From NCBI RefSeq assembly GCF_026410405.1, contig NZ_JAPMLN010000008.1, positions 62,001 to 126,000 on the forward strand: a stretch of 64,000 bases of DNA. Direction: 5' to 3'. Of this stretch, positions 1 to 6,133 are shown in pieces. Origin of the DNA: Marinicella gelatinilytica. GTDB taxonomy: Bacteria > Pseudomonadota > Gammaproteobacteria > Xanthomonadales > Marinicellaceae. Each line of letters opens with the position of its first letter. Position 1 is the first letter of the stretch. A program made the position numbers and the translations under genes. The notes under the pieces were generated by a model that was not told where the DNA came from, ran no database searches, and worked only from the letters and a program-made list of their open reading frames with translations.

Positions 1-193
1 TTTCAAAATTATTTAAGTGACGGTTAACCAATAAAGCAGTTTCAACTTTACCATCTAACCACGCGTCTCTTAATTTATCATCAGCATCGTATTTTGAATT
101 GTCAGCCATGACAAATGGGGTGACGGCCAATGATGCGGCTAAAATAGTCGTTCGTATGGCATTTCTTAACTTGTTTGTTTTATAATTTTTCAT
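1..193 (-). CDS. BON-domain-like secreted protein (C-terminus cut by window edge)
   Basis: An open frame runs from an ATG at 193 leftward off the edge of the window, giving about 64 residues. It opens with MKNYKTNKLRNAIRTTILAA, a basic start and hydrophobic core typical of a Sec signal peptide, with likely cleavage after VMA. The mature start (DDKLRDAWLDGKVETALLVNRHLNNF) reads like the first helix of a BON/OsmY-type periplasmic domain, where an 'AxxxGKVExALL' pattern is usual. A GAGG ribosome site lies seven to eight bases upstream. The family call is an inference from a short N-terminus; secretion is better supported than the BON assignment. Confidence 0.5.
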   Translation of the reverse strand, partial: MKNYKTNKLRNAIRTTILAASLAVTPFVMADNSKYDADDKLRDAWLDGKVETALLVNRHLNNFE

Positions 194-525
194 GATTGTA
201 ATCCTCATATTATTAATTAAGTTAAACCACATGCCGAATGACATGATGGTACCAATTATAAGGATGCCCCGTTAACGCAAAGTTACCGAAATGTTAAAAA
301 CAGGTTATTGTGCGGGTCTGTAAGTTGTTGAAATTAAAGTGTAAACCCAGTTATAGCAGGCGTTAAGGGCTTTTAGTGGCATGGTTATTTAGGCGCTATA
401 AAAATCATAAATAGTGACTTGACTATGATAGTAATTATGCAAAATAACATCAAAACTGGTAACTGAAGGTGCTTTTGTTACAATGAAAGGCTTCCTTTTT
501 AACTTGATTCTGAGCAATTAAATCC
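194..525. other. Intergenic region between divergent genes
   Basis: About 330 bases separate the leftward BON-like gene from the rightward EamA transporter. I see no coding frame of note. A TTGACT hexamer at 419-424 followed by AT-rich sequence could be part of the promoter for the transporter, but no convincing -10 box is at the right distance. No strong hairpin or repeat was seen. Confidence 0.4.
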
Positions 526-1428
526 ATGCAGCCACATAAGGTTAGTCATCATTTATTACGTGGTATTTTGCTGATGTTGGCTGCAGCATTGGCGTTTAGT
601 GTCATGAATGTTTTGATTCGAGCCGCTTCCAGTCGACTGCATGCCTTCGAAATCGCCTTCTTCCGTAACTTGTTCGGGCTGTTGTTTATGCTGCCTTGGT
701 TTATGAAATATGGTTTGACGGTGATCAAGACGGCTCGGTTGCCATTGTTTATGATACGGGCTGTATTGGGTTTGATTTCGATGCTGTGTTTTTTCTGGGG
801 GTTAACTGTTTTACCTTTGGCAAAAGCTGTGGCTTTGGGCTTTACCGTGCCGCTATTTGTTACCATTGGTGCTGCGCTCGTATTGAAAGAGGATGTTCAT
901 ATGCGTCGCTGGCTGGCTGTTATTATTGGCTTTATCGGTACCCTTATCATATTAAGGCCCACAGTTGATGGCGATTTAGTGCCTTCACTGGTGGTCATCT
1001 TATCCGCGGTCACCATGGCCATCTCCGTGTTGATTATTAAAAACCTGTCGCGGACCGAGCGACCTAACACCATTGTTATTTTTATGGTTTTGTTAATGAC
1101 GCCCTTGTCATTCCCGGTGGCACTGACGGTTTGGCAGTGGCCGGATGCCTGGACTTGGTTTTTACTCATTTTATTGGGCTTTAGTGGCAGTCTGGGGCAT
1201 TTATTGTTTACCCATGCCATTCGCAGTAGCGAAGTGTCTTTGGTGATGCCGTTTGATTTTGCCCGATTACCCTTCGTGATTGTGTTGGCTTGGCTATTTT
1301 TTGATGAGTCGGTTGATCGATGGACCTTAATCGGTGCTGCGATTGTGTTTGCTTCAGGTGCTTATATTGCGCATCGTGAAGCACAGTTAAACCGCCGCCG
1401 TGCCAGGGTTTTGAAAGCAGCCAGTTAA
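526..1428 (+). CDS. EamA/DMT-superfamily transporter
   Basis: A 300-residue integral membrane protein with about ten hydrophobic segments arranged as two five-helix EamA repeats (residues ~10-140 and ~150-285), the length and plan of drug/metabolite transporters. Members export or import small metabolites across the inner membrane; the substrate cannot be read from the sequence. A short positive-inside loop (RRRAR) closes the C-terminus. The start is the ATG at 526, giving a soluble MQPHKVSHH leader before the first helix. The stop is two bases from the start of the uracil-DNA glycosylase family gene, so the two are probably co-transcribed. Confidence 0.88.
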   Translation: MQPHKVSHHLLRGILLMLAAALAFSVMNVLIRAASSRLHAFEIAFFRNLFGLLFMLPWFMKYGLTVIKTARLPLFMIRAVLGLISMLCFFWGLTVLPLAKAVALGFTVPLFVTIGAALVLKEDVHMRRWLAVIIGFIGTLIILRPTVDGDLVPSLVVILSAVTMAISVLIIKNLSRTERPNTIVIFMVLLMTPLSFPVALTVWQWPDAWTWFLLILLGFSGSLGHLLFTHAIRSSEVSLVMPFDFARLPFVIVLAWLFFDESVDRWTLIGAAIVFASGAYIAHREAQLNRRRARVLKAAS

Positions 1429-1430
1429 TC

Positions 1431-2006
1431 ATGGATAATTTATTAGATCAAATTCGTCAATGTCGCGTCTGCGAACAATATTTACCATTGGAACCCCGTC
1501 CGGTGGTGCAAGCCTCCAGTGGTAGTCGCCTTTTAATTATCGGCCAAGCACCGGGCACCAAAGTCCATGAAACAGGAATACCATGGAATGACCCAAGTGG
1601 TGATGAATTGCGTCGCTGGCTAAATATTGGACGGGATTTATTTTATAACCCAGAAGTCATTGCCATTGCCCCCATGGGTTTTTGTTATCCCGGTCGCGGA
1701 CGATCCGGCGATTTGCCGCCCAGGCCTGAATGCGCACCCTTGTGGCATCGGCCTTTGTTCAATCTCATGCCGAAAATAGAGCTTACTTTATTAATCGGCC
1801 AGTACGCACAAAATTATTATTTAAAAAACAAACCCAAAACCCTGACTGAAACAGTTCGCAATCGCCACGATTTTTTACCGAAGTATTTTCCGTTACCGCA
1901 CCCATCACCCCGCAACCGCTATTGGCGCATGCAAAATCCGTGGTTTGAGTCAGATGTTATTCCTGAACTCAGAGAATGCGTCAAGGCGTGTCGCATAAGA
2001 GACTGA
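1431..2006 (+). CDS. Uracil-DNA glycosylase family protein
   Basis: A 191-residue soluble protein of the uracil-DNA glycosylase superfamily. The N-terminus carries a C-x2-C pair (CRVCEQYL), followed by the glycosylase motif 1 region IIGQAPGTKVHETGIPWNDP and, late in the protein, the HPSPRN segment that matches the family's motif 2. Family members flip a damaged or deaminated base out of DNA and cut the glycosidic bond; some members of this subfamily have no proven activity. The N-terminal half of a four-cysteine Fe-S cluster is not obvious. It starts two bases after the upstream transporter stop. Confidence 0.82.
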   Translation: MDNLLDQIRQCRVCEQYLPLEPRPVVQASSGSRLLIIGQAPGTKVHETGIPWNDPSGDELRRWLNIGRDLFYNPEVIAIAPMGFCYPGRGRSGDLPPRPECAPLWHRPLFNLMPKIELTLLIGQYAQNYYLKNKPKTLTETVRNRHDFLPKYFPLPHPSPRNRYWRMQNPWFESDVIPELRECVKACRIRD

Positions 2007-2119
2007 GCCAAGTAGATGTTACTGCTTTAACCAAGCGCGCATCTTATAATAATGCTGTAAACGCCATTTACCCGACTTGTAGGGCGTTCAATTAAATCAC
2101 TACTAAACAGGAGAATCTG

Positions 2120-2890
2120 ATGAGACTAAACTTTTCAGTCAGCACGCTAAGCAGACCGCAACCGCAAAGCACTGACATCAATTCTGAATTAATCAATTTA
2201 ATTCAAAACCACCAACAGGCGGCTCAATTAAGCAATGTACAGCTCGCAACTAAGTTAGGCTATAAAAACATCAATAAAACCATGCGAAACTTACGCGATT
2301 TTAAGCAAACCGGTGAAATTGCTGATAGCTATTTGCATAAAATTGGCGAAATCCTGAATATTGATTTTGATGAAATAAGACAAGTTCAAGCCCGGTATCT
2401 GAGAGATAAGTTTTCTGATAGGACATTGTTTATTCAGCACTTTGATCAGATTTGGGCTCACAGAGCATTGATCATTGGAGATGCGAGTTATGCCAATATC
2501 AGTTTTCCGGGTATATACCTCAGTGTCGCGTATTTAGGCGCCCCAGGATATAACATTGGCATTTTATTGCAGCATTATATGAACGGCCATTGGCGGGCCG
2601 ATAATGTATGTTGTGATCGGGTGTATATCATCGCTGCCGGCGGCAGTCCTTTATCCGGCAACAACAGCTGCCATGGTTTTTGTCGACGATGTCGCAGTCA
2701 AAAGTCTTTTAAGGTACCGGCTTTCGGAATCATGCTAAAGGCTCATAAAGAATTAAAGCCTGCTTGTCAGCAGCGTGAAACAGACAAAACCATGGCTGAT
2801 TTATTGCATGATTTCCAATCTTATAAATACCGAAACGTAAAAAGCGATTTAACTGGAATCAGTTCAATCGCTTTGACGGGCAAAAAATAA
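2120..2890 (+). CDS. Uncharacterised protein, possible HTH N-terminus and Cys-rich middle
   Basis: A 256-residue protein I do not recognise. Residues ~20-95 are helical with a lambda-repressor-like look (LSNVQLATKLGYKNINKTMRNL and a second helix pair), so a DNA-binding or phage-immunity-like domain is possible. The middle has two tryptophans and a glycine-rich hydrophobic stretch. It is followed by a Cys/His cluster, VCCDRVYI then CHGFCRRCRSQKSF at about residues 183-198, which could bind a metal. AGGAG at the expected distance supports the ATG start. No signal peptide or membrane segment is clear. It sits alone between the UDG gene and a convergent lipoprotein gene. Confidence 0.7.
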   Translation: MRLNFSVSTLSRPQPQSTDINSELINLIQNHQQAAQLSNVQLATKLGYKNINKTMRNLRDFKQTGEIADSYLHKIGEILNIDFDEIRQVQARYLRDKFSDRTLFIQHFDQIWAHRALIIGDASYANISFPGIYLSVAYLGAPGYNIGILLQHYMNGHWRADNVCCDRVYIIAAGGSPLSGNNSCHGFCRRCRSQKSFKVPAFGIMLKAHKELKPACQQRETDKTMADLLHDFQSYKYRNVKSDLTGISSIALTGKK

Positions 2891-2893
2891 AAA

Positions 2894-3166
2894 TTATAAG
2901 TCGTCTAATTCAGCCAACAACTCATCAACCGCTTCACAAGCCGGTTCAAGGTTATCCTGGTCAACATTTTGTAGATTGTTTAACTTTTGCGTGTAAGCGG
3001 CAATGGACATTAATTTACCCATGTCTCCGGATTGCATAATTTCCTGCATTTTTTCGCTGACTTCTTCAAGCTTATCTTTAAGCACTTCCTCAGAACACGA
3101 TTGGCCACAGCCATTAAGCAAAAATAAAGTGCCTAACATTAAACTGGTCAGTATAATTTTTTTCAT
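2894..3166 (-). CDS. Small lipoprotein
   Basis: A 90-residue protein with a type II signal peptide: MKKIILTSLMLGTLFLLNGC, lipobox L-N-G-C at residue 20, so the mature protein begins with a lipidated cysteine and is membrane-anchored. A second Cys follows at CGQSC and a third in the helical C-terminus (EPACEAV). The remainder is acidic and predicted helical (EEVLKDKLEEVSEKMQEIMQ). I do not know its function. It is convergent with the Cys-rich gene just downstream and has its own start after a GAGAGA-type ribosome site. Confidence 0.75.
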   Translation of the reverse strand: MKKIILTSLMLGTLFLLNGCGQSCSEEVLKDKLEEVSEKMQEIMQSGDMGKLMSIAAYTQKLNNLQNVDQDNLEPACEAVDELLAELDDL

Positions 3167-3233
3167 ACGGTCTCTCTCTTTGATTGAATGATCTTATTGT
3201 AGCTGATTGGAAAGTTGACTGGGTTGTATTAAT

Positions 3234-3419
3234 TCATGATTTAACTGAATTGAGGTATTGGTCGCAATTTGTGTAATGAATTTGTTGGCGTGTGTTCAGG
3301 GTGGTGTTATGTGCTTTAAACCGATTTTGCGGGCACAACGGCGCATCAGTCACCCCGCAGGTTTTTTCTTTTTTGAGCTCACTGAGCATTTCTTTGGCGA
3401 TGCTACGGTCTTTGATCAT
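3234..3419 (-). CDS. Possible small protein sharing a peptide motif with the upstream mini-ORF
   Basis: A weak candidate of 61 residues reading MIKDRSIAKEMLSELKKEKT and then a Cys-containing tail. It has no clear ribosome site and no recognised domain. What makes it worth listing is that its start repeats the pattern IKDxSxAKxxLxEL, also found in the 18-residue reading frame at 4122-4178, so one such frame sits on each side of the two tandem antitoxin genes. It could be a real peptide, a remnant of a duplicated gene, or chance. Confidence 0.3.
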   Translation of the reverse strand: MIKDRSIAKEMLSELKKEKTCGVTDAPLCPQNRFKAHNTTLNTRQQIHYTNCDQYLNSVKS

Positions 3420-3461
3420 GAATAAGTATTTGAGGTGTAACTACATGGTTGGTTCCAATTC

Positions 3462-3746
3462 TTATTTTGCAACCACATTTAATTTCAAACCTAATTCATT
3501 AAGTACTTTGGTGAGGGTGCTGTAACGTGGGTTGCCTTGTTCGCTCAATGAACGGTATAAACTTTCACGAGCCAAGCCTGTTTTTTTAGACATTTGGCCG
3601 ATACCGCCTAAAGAGTCAATGACTTCACAAATGGCCAATAGTAGTAATTCGTCATCTTGCTCTTCCATAACCACCTGAATATAGGCCGCACGATCTTCAT
3701 TCGTTTTAAGGTAGTCGCTTGTTTTATAGGGTTTTGTTTTGATCAT
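3462..3746 (-). CDS. HI1420-type addiction-module antidote protein (second copy)
   Basis: A 94-residue protein of the putative addiction-module antidote family (dnstrm_HI1420 type). The start chosen is the ATG at 3746, preceded by GGAGAG; a longer frame upstream lacks family similarity and overlaps the previous gene. The C-terminal HTH reads IGQMSKKTGLARESLYRSLS, then EQGNPRYSTLTKVLNELGLKL, the family signature. Such proteins normally neutralise and co-repress a RelE/ParE-like toxin encoded just upstream; here the upstream gene is a second antidote, and no toxin is present. The two copies are clearly paralogous but divergent. Confidence 0.82.
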   Translation of the reverse strand: MIKTKPYKTSDYLKTNEDRAAYIQVVMEEQDDELLLLAICEVIDSLGGIGQMSKKTGLARESLYRSLSEQGNPRYSTLTKVLNELGLKLNVVAK

Positions 3747-3826
3747 TGGATTCTCTCCAATATTCTTTAGTTTGGAAACTATCCGAAAATCGTTTATTTT
3801 TAATTGTGATACCAAAAAGTGAGATA

Positions 3827-4117
3827 TTAAGCCTGGCGACATTGTGGAACAACTTCAAACTTAAGGTCAAAAGTGGCGAGTAATTTCATAATGGTTTCAA
3901 ATTGTGGGTTGCCATTCTCACTTAAACTTTTATACAAACTTTGGCGGCCGGTACCCACTTCTTTAGAGACATGGGTCATACCTTTGGCTTTAGCCACTTC
4001 ACCCAAAGCCACGAGAAATCCATCTATACCATTTTCTTCAAGCGCTACAGCAAGATAAGCCGCCGCCATTTCGGGGCTGTCAATATATTCTGATGCGTTA
4101 TAGGGTTCAGTTTTCAT
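3827..4117 (-). CDS. HI1420-type addiction-module antidote protein (first copy)
   Basis: A 96-residue antidote-family protein. Like its neighbour it begins MKTEPYNASEYIDSPE, a pattern parallel to MIKTKPYKTSDYLKTNE, and carries the HTH MTHVSKEVGTGRQSLYKSLS followed by ENGNPQFETIMKLLATFDLKF. Its stop lies about 80 bases before the start of the second copy. No toxin gene precedes it: only an 18-codon frame (4122-4178) ends five bases upstream. The pair therefore looks like an orphan or solitary antitoxin array, possibly acting as an anti-addiction or regulatory module. Self-repression through its own promoter would be expected from the family. Confidence 0.82.
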   Translation of the reverse strand: MKTEPYNASEYIDSPEMAAAYLAVALEENGIDGFLVALGEVAKAKGMTHVSKEVGTGRQSLYKSLSENGNPQFETIMKLLATFDLKFEVVPQCRQA

Positions 4118-4121
4118 ATCA

Positions 4122-4178
4122 TTACTCCAATTCTTTCAGTATCTGTTTAGCCTTACTAATGTCTTTTATAGGAGACAT
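4122..4178 (-). CDS. Possible 18-residue leader peptide upstream of the antidote genes
   Basis: An ATG at 4178 opens MSPIKDISKAKQILKELE and stops five bases before the first antidote start, so translation could be coupled. No good ribosome site is seen, and the in-frame sequence upstream reaches a stop after eight or so codons, so it is not the tail of a full toxin gene. It shares IKDxSxAKxxLxEL with the frame starting at 3419. It may be a real peptide or the last trace of a deleted gene. Confidence 0.3.
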   Translation of the reverse strand: MSPIKDISKAKQILKELE

Positions 4179-4398
4179 CTTGTCAATGGGTTGGTTCCTT
4201 TTATATTTTTAAGGTTGTTTTCAAAATTAAAAATTAGGCCTTGGCGGCTATATGGCTAATAATAGTTACCAAAAATGTTGCCAACAAAATGCGTGCGCTG
4301 TAAAGAACTTTAATGATACCTTATAAGGCGTTAAAGTGTTATATGTCTTGGTTTGTGTGAGGTTGTGAGATTTTATGAAGCGCCAAAAAACTAAGGAA

Positions 4399-4485
4399 TG
4401 GTGCCCGGGAATGGAATCGAACCATCACGGTATTTCTACCGGGGGATTTTAAGTCCCCTGCGTCTACCAATTTCGCCACCCGGGC
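4399..4485 (-). tRNA. tRNA-Leu(UAA)
   Basis: On the minus strand the gene begins GCCCGGGTGGCG and ends CCCGGGC-A-CCA, a seven-base-pair acceptor stem with the CCA encoded. The anticodon arm is GGGGA-CTTAAAA-TCCCC, giving anticodon UAA, and a long variable arm as expected for a class II tRNA. The T-arm has GGTTCGATTCC. It is the third tRNA in the order Gly-Cys-Leu downstream of pgsA, as in Escherichia coli pgsA-glyW-cysT-leuZ, but is separated from tRNA-Cys by the hairpin array at 4486-5020. Confidence 0.97.
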
Positions 4486-5020
4486 CCTTTTGATGTCTCT
4501 GACTGCGTGAGATCATCAATTACTGCGTCGAAACTTGCTCAAGCACATGCGTGCATTCACAAGTTATCTCCTTGTCCTTGATAATCTCACTGTGTCAGAG
4601 ACTATCAAAAGATCCTTTAGCTGTCTTATGCTTCCATGAGGTCAGCATATACTGCGTCGAAACTTGCTCAAGTACAGTTGTACATTCGCAAGTTATCATC
4701 TTGTCTCTGCTAACCTCATGAAACCATAAGACTAGCAAAAAATGCCTTGTTGCTGATTCTATCAGCTTTGTTTCTAACTTAGAGAGCACATGCGTGCACT
4801 CGCGACTCTTTCCTTGTCTTTGCCAGCCTCACTGTGAAAGAGACTATCAAAAGTTCCTTTTTGCTGACTCATCATTCATGATACCAGCATATTCTGCGTC
4901 AGTTGATGTTTGAGTACAGTCGTACACTCACATCGCCTTCCTTATTTCTGCTAACCTCAGATATCCTGAGCCTAGCAAAAAATCCTTTTTGATGTCTCTG
5001 GCTGCGAGATCATCGGTTGT
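4486..5020. repeat. Array of nested hairpins between tRNA-Cys and tRNA-Leu
   Basis: Roughly 125-base units begin near 4491, 4619, 4742, 4861 and 4986 (the last only a left arm). A full unit has three nested parts: long outer arms (unit 1: 4491-4518 against 4579-4607; unit 2: 4619-4647 against 4708-4737), a CTGCGTC box, an inner stem (AACTTG at 4532-4537 with CAAGTT at 4560-4565; 4661-4666 with 4689-4694), and an innermost palindrome (GCAC-ATGC-GTGC at 4543; GTAC..GTAC at 4672-4683), then a CCTTGTC-type box. Outer arms alternate between two sequence families (units 1, 3, 5 and units 2, 4), so the true period is about 245 bases. Unit 3 has lost its matching left arm. No reading frame explains it. 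Confidence 0.85.
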
Positions 5021-5122
5021 TATTTTTAAACTTGTTTTCGCGGTTTTGGCGAAGTGCTTCATTTTAGTTAAAAAATTGAAGCTGTAAAGGACTTTTTGGG
5101 TCCTTTTTTTGTTTTTTGAAGA

Positions 5123-5196
5123 TGGAGGCTGAACCCGGAATCGAACCGGGGTACACGGATTTGCAATCCGCTGCATCACCACTCTGCCATCCAGCC
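5123..5196 (-). tRNA. tRNA-Cys(GCA)
   Basis: Minus-strand gene of 74 bases including an encoded CCA. Acceptor stem GGCTGGA pairs with the 3' strand TTCAGCC apart from usual tolerance; the anticodon loop TTGCAAA gives GCA; the T-loop is GGTTCGATTCC. It is preceded on the minus strand by a terminator-like hairpin after tRNA-Gly, so it may have its own promoter in the short spacer around 5200-5300, or rely on read-through. Confidence 0.97.
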
Positions 5197-5301
5197 GAAT
5201 CTTTTTTACGCTTATCTTCAAAAGCGTTGTTATTCTCGCTTTTATTTGTTGTCAGTGCAAGTCTCGTTTTGGGTTTTGGCGAGGTGCTTGACACTGAAAA
5301 C

Positions 5302-5328
5302 AAAAAAGGGCTGATTAAATCAGCCCTT
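5302..5328 (-). terminator. Rho-independent terminator after tRNA-Gly
   Basis: On the minus strand, AAGGGCTGATTTAATCAGCCCTT forms an eight-to-nine-pair stem with a small loop and runs into TTTTTT. It lies directly downstream of tRNA-Gly and before tRNA-Cys, so most Gly transcripts probably end here. Confidence 0.75.
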
Positions 5329-5335
5329 GGGTGTT

Positions 5336-5410
5336 TGGAGCGGGAAAGGAGGATCGAACTCCCGACCCCAACCTTGGCAAGGTTGTGCTCTACCGCTGAG
5401 CTATTCCCGC
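5336..5410 (-). tRNA. tRNA-Gly(GCC)
   Basis: Minus-strand gene of 75 bases: GCGGGAATAGCTCAGC at the 5' end, TTTCCCGC-TCCA at the 3' end with CCA encoded, anticodon loop TTGCCAA giving GCC, and T-loop GTTCGATCC. It lies just downstream of pgsA, matching the gammaproteobacterial order pgsA-glyW-cysT-leuZ. Confidence 0.97.
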
Positions 5411-5487
5411 TTTGAGGTTGGCTATTTTAGCCGTAATGATTTTATTGTCAATCGATTTTTGGAAAATTGTGTTAAAACTTATGACTT

Positions 5488-6042
5488 TTATTGACGCATC
5501 ATTGGCCAGGCGGCTTTGAGGTAAATCACCATTGAATAAAGAGTCAATGCGGCGGCGATATAAAGTAAGCCCAGTCCGATTAATTGTACCGGTATAAACC
5601 ATAAATCAGCTTCATAGAGTAAAAATCCAATTGCCATCATTTGGAAAACAGTTTTTATTTTGCCGACCATGGCAACATTAACAGCGCTGCGTGACCCGAG
5701 TTCTGCCATCCATTCGCGTAAAGCACTGACGGTTATTTCGCGGCCAACGATAACGGCGGTGGCTATCATCATGAGAATGGTTGGGTGATCCTGAAGCAAC
5801 ACAATGAGGGCAGTTGTGACAGTGAGCTTATCAGCAACCGGGTCTAAAAAAGCACCTAATTTTGATGAGACGTTATATTTTCGTGCGATATAACCATCAA
5901 AAAAGTCAGTAATACCGGCTAAAACAAATACCCCGCATGCCACGAATCGTGACCATTCATAAGGTAAATAAAAGAACAAAATCATCACTGGAATCAGTAG
6001 GACCCGAAGTATGGTCAGAAAATTTGGAATGTACTTGGTCAT
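5488..6042 (-). CDS. pgsA: CDP-diacylglycerol--glycerol-3-phosphate 3-phosphatidyltransferase
   Basis: A 184-residue inner-membrane enzyme that makes phosphatidylglycerol phosphate from CDP-diacylglycerol and glycerol 3-phosphate, the first committed step to PG and cardiolipin. The CDP-alcohol phosphotransferase motif is complete: D46-x2-D49-G50-x2-A53-R54-x8-G63-x3-D67-x3-D71. Five or six hydrophobic segments fit the family, and the length matches. It begins MTKYIPNFLTILR, the usual amphipathic start. Downstream come tRNA-Gly, tRNA-Cys and tRNA-Leu, conserved context in gammaproteobacteria. Confidence 0.96.
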   Translation of the reverse strand: MTKYIPNFLTILRVLLIPVMILFFYLPYEWSRFVACGVFVLAGITDFFDGYIARKYNVSSKLGAFLDPVADKLTVTTALIVLLQDHPTILMMIATAVIVGREITVSALREWMAELGSRSAVNVAMVGKIKTVFQMMAIGFLLYEADLWFIPVQLIGLGLLYIAAALTLYSMVIYLKAAWPMMRQ

Positions 6043-6133
6043 GGCGTCCAGTTTTGTGAAAGTGATGGAATGTTAAAAAACCCGCTTATTCTACCAATCA
6101 TTACCCTGATTGGCTTTACTTTTTTGGTTAGTC

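Noticed and set aside
419-447. Promoter for the EamA gene
   Set aside because: TTGACT is present but no acceptable -10 hexamer lies 16-18 bases downstream.
3747-3842. 32-codon N-terminal extension of the second antidote
   Set aside because: A better start with GGAGAG at 3746 aligns with its paralogue; the extension overlaps the upstream gene.
4486-5020. CRISPR-like array near the tRNA genes
   Set aside because: Units are imperfect, 120+ bases long and self-complementary with no constant direct repeat or unique spacers, and no cas gene is in the window.
5116-5415. Small protein of 99 residues overlapping tRNA-Cys and tRNA-Gly
   Set aside because: The frame is the complement of two tRNA genes and has no independent support.
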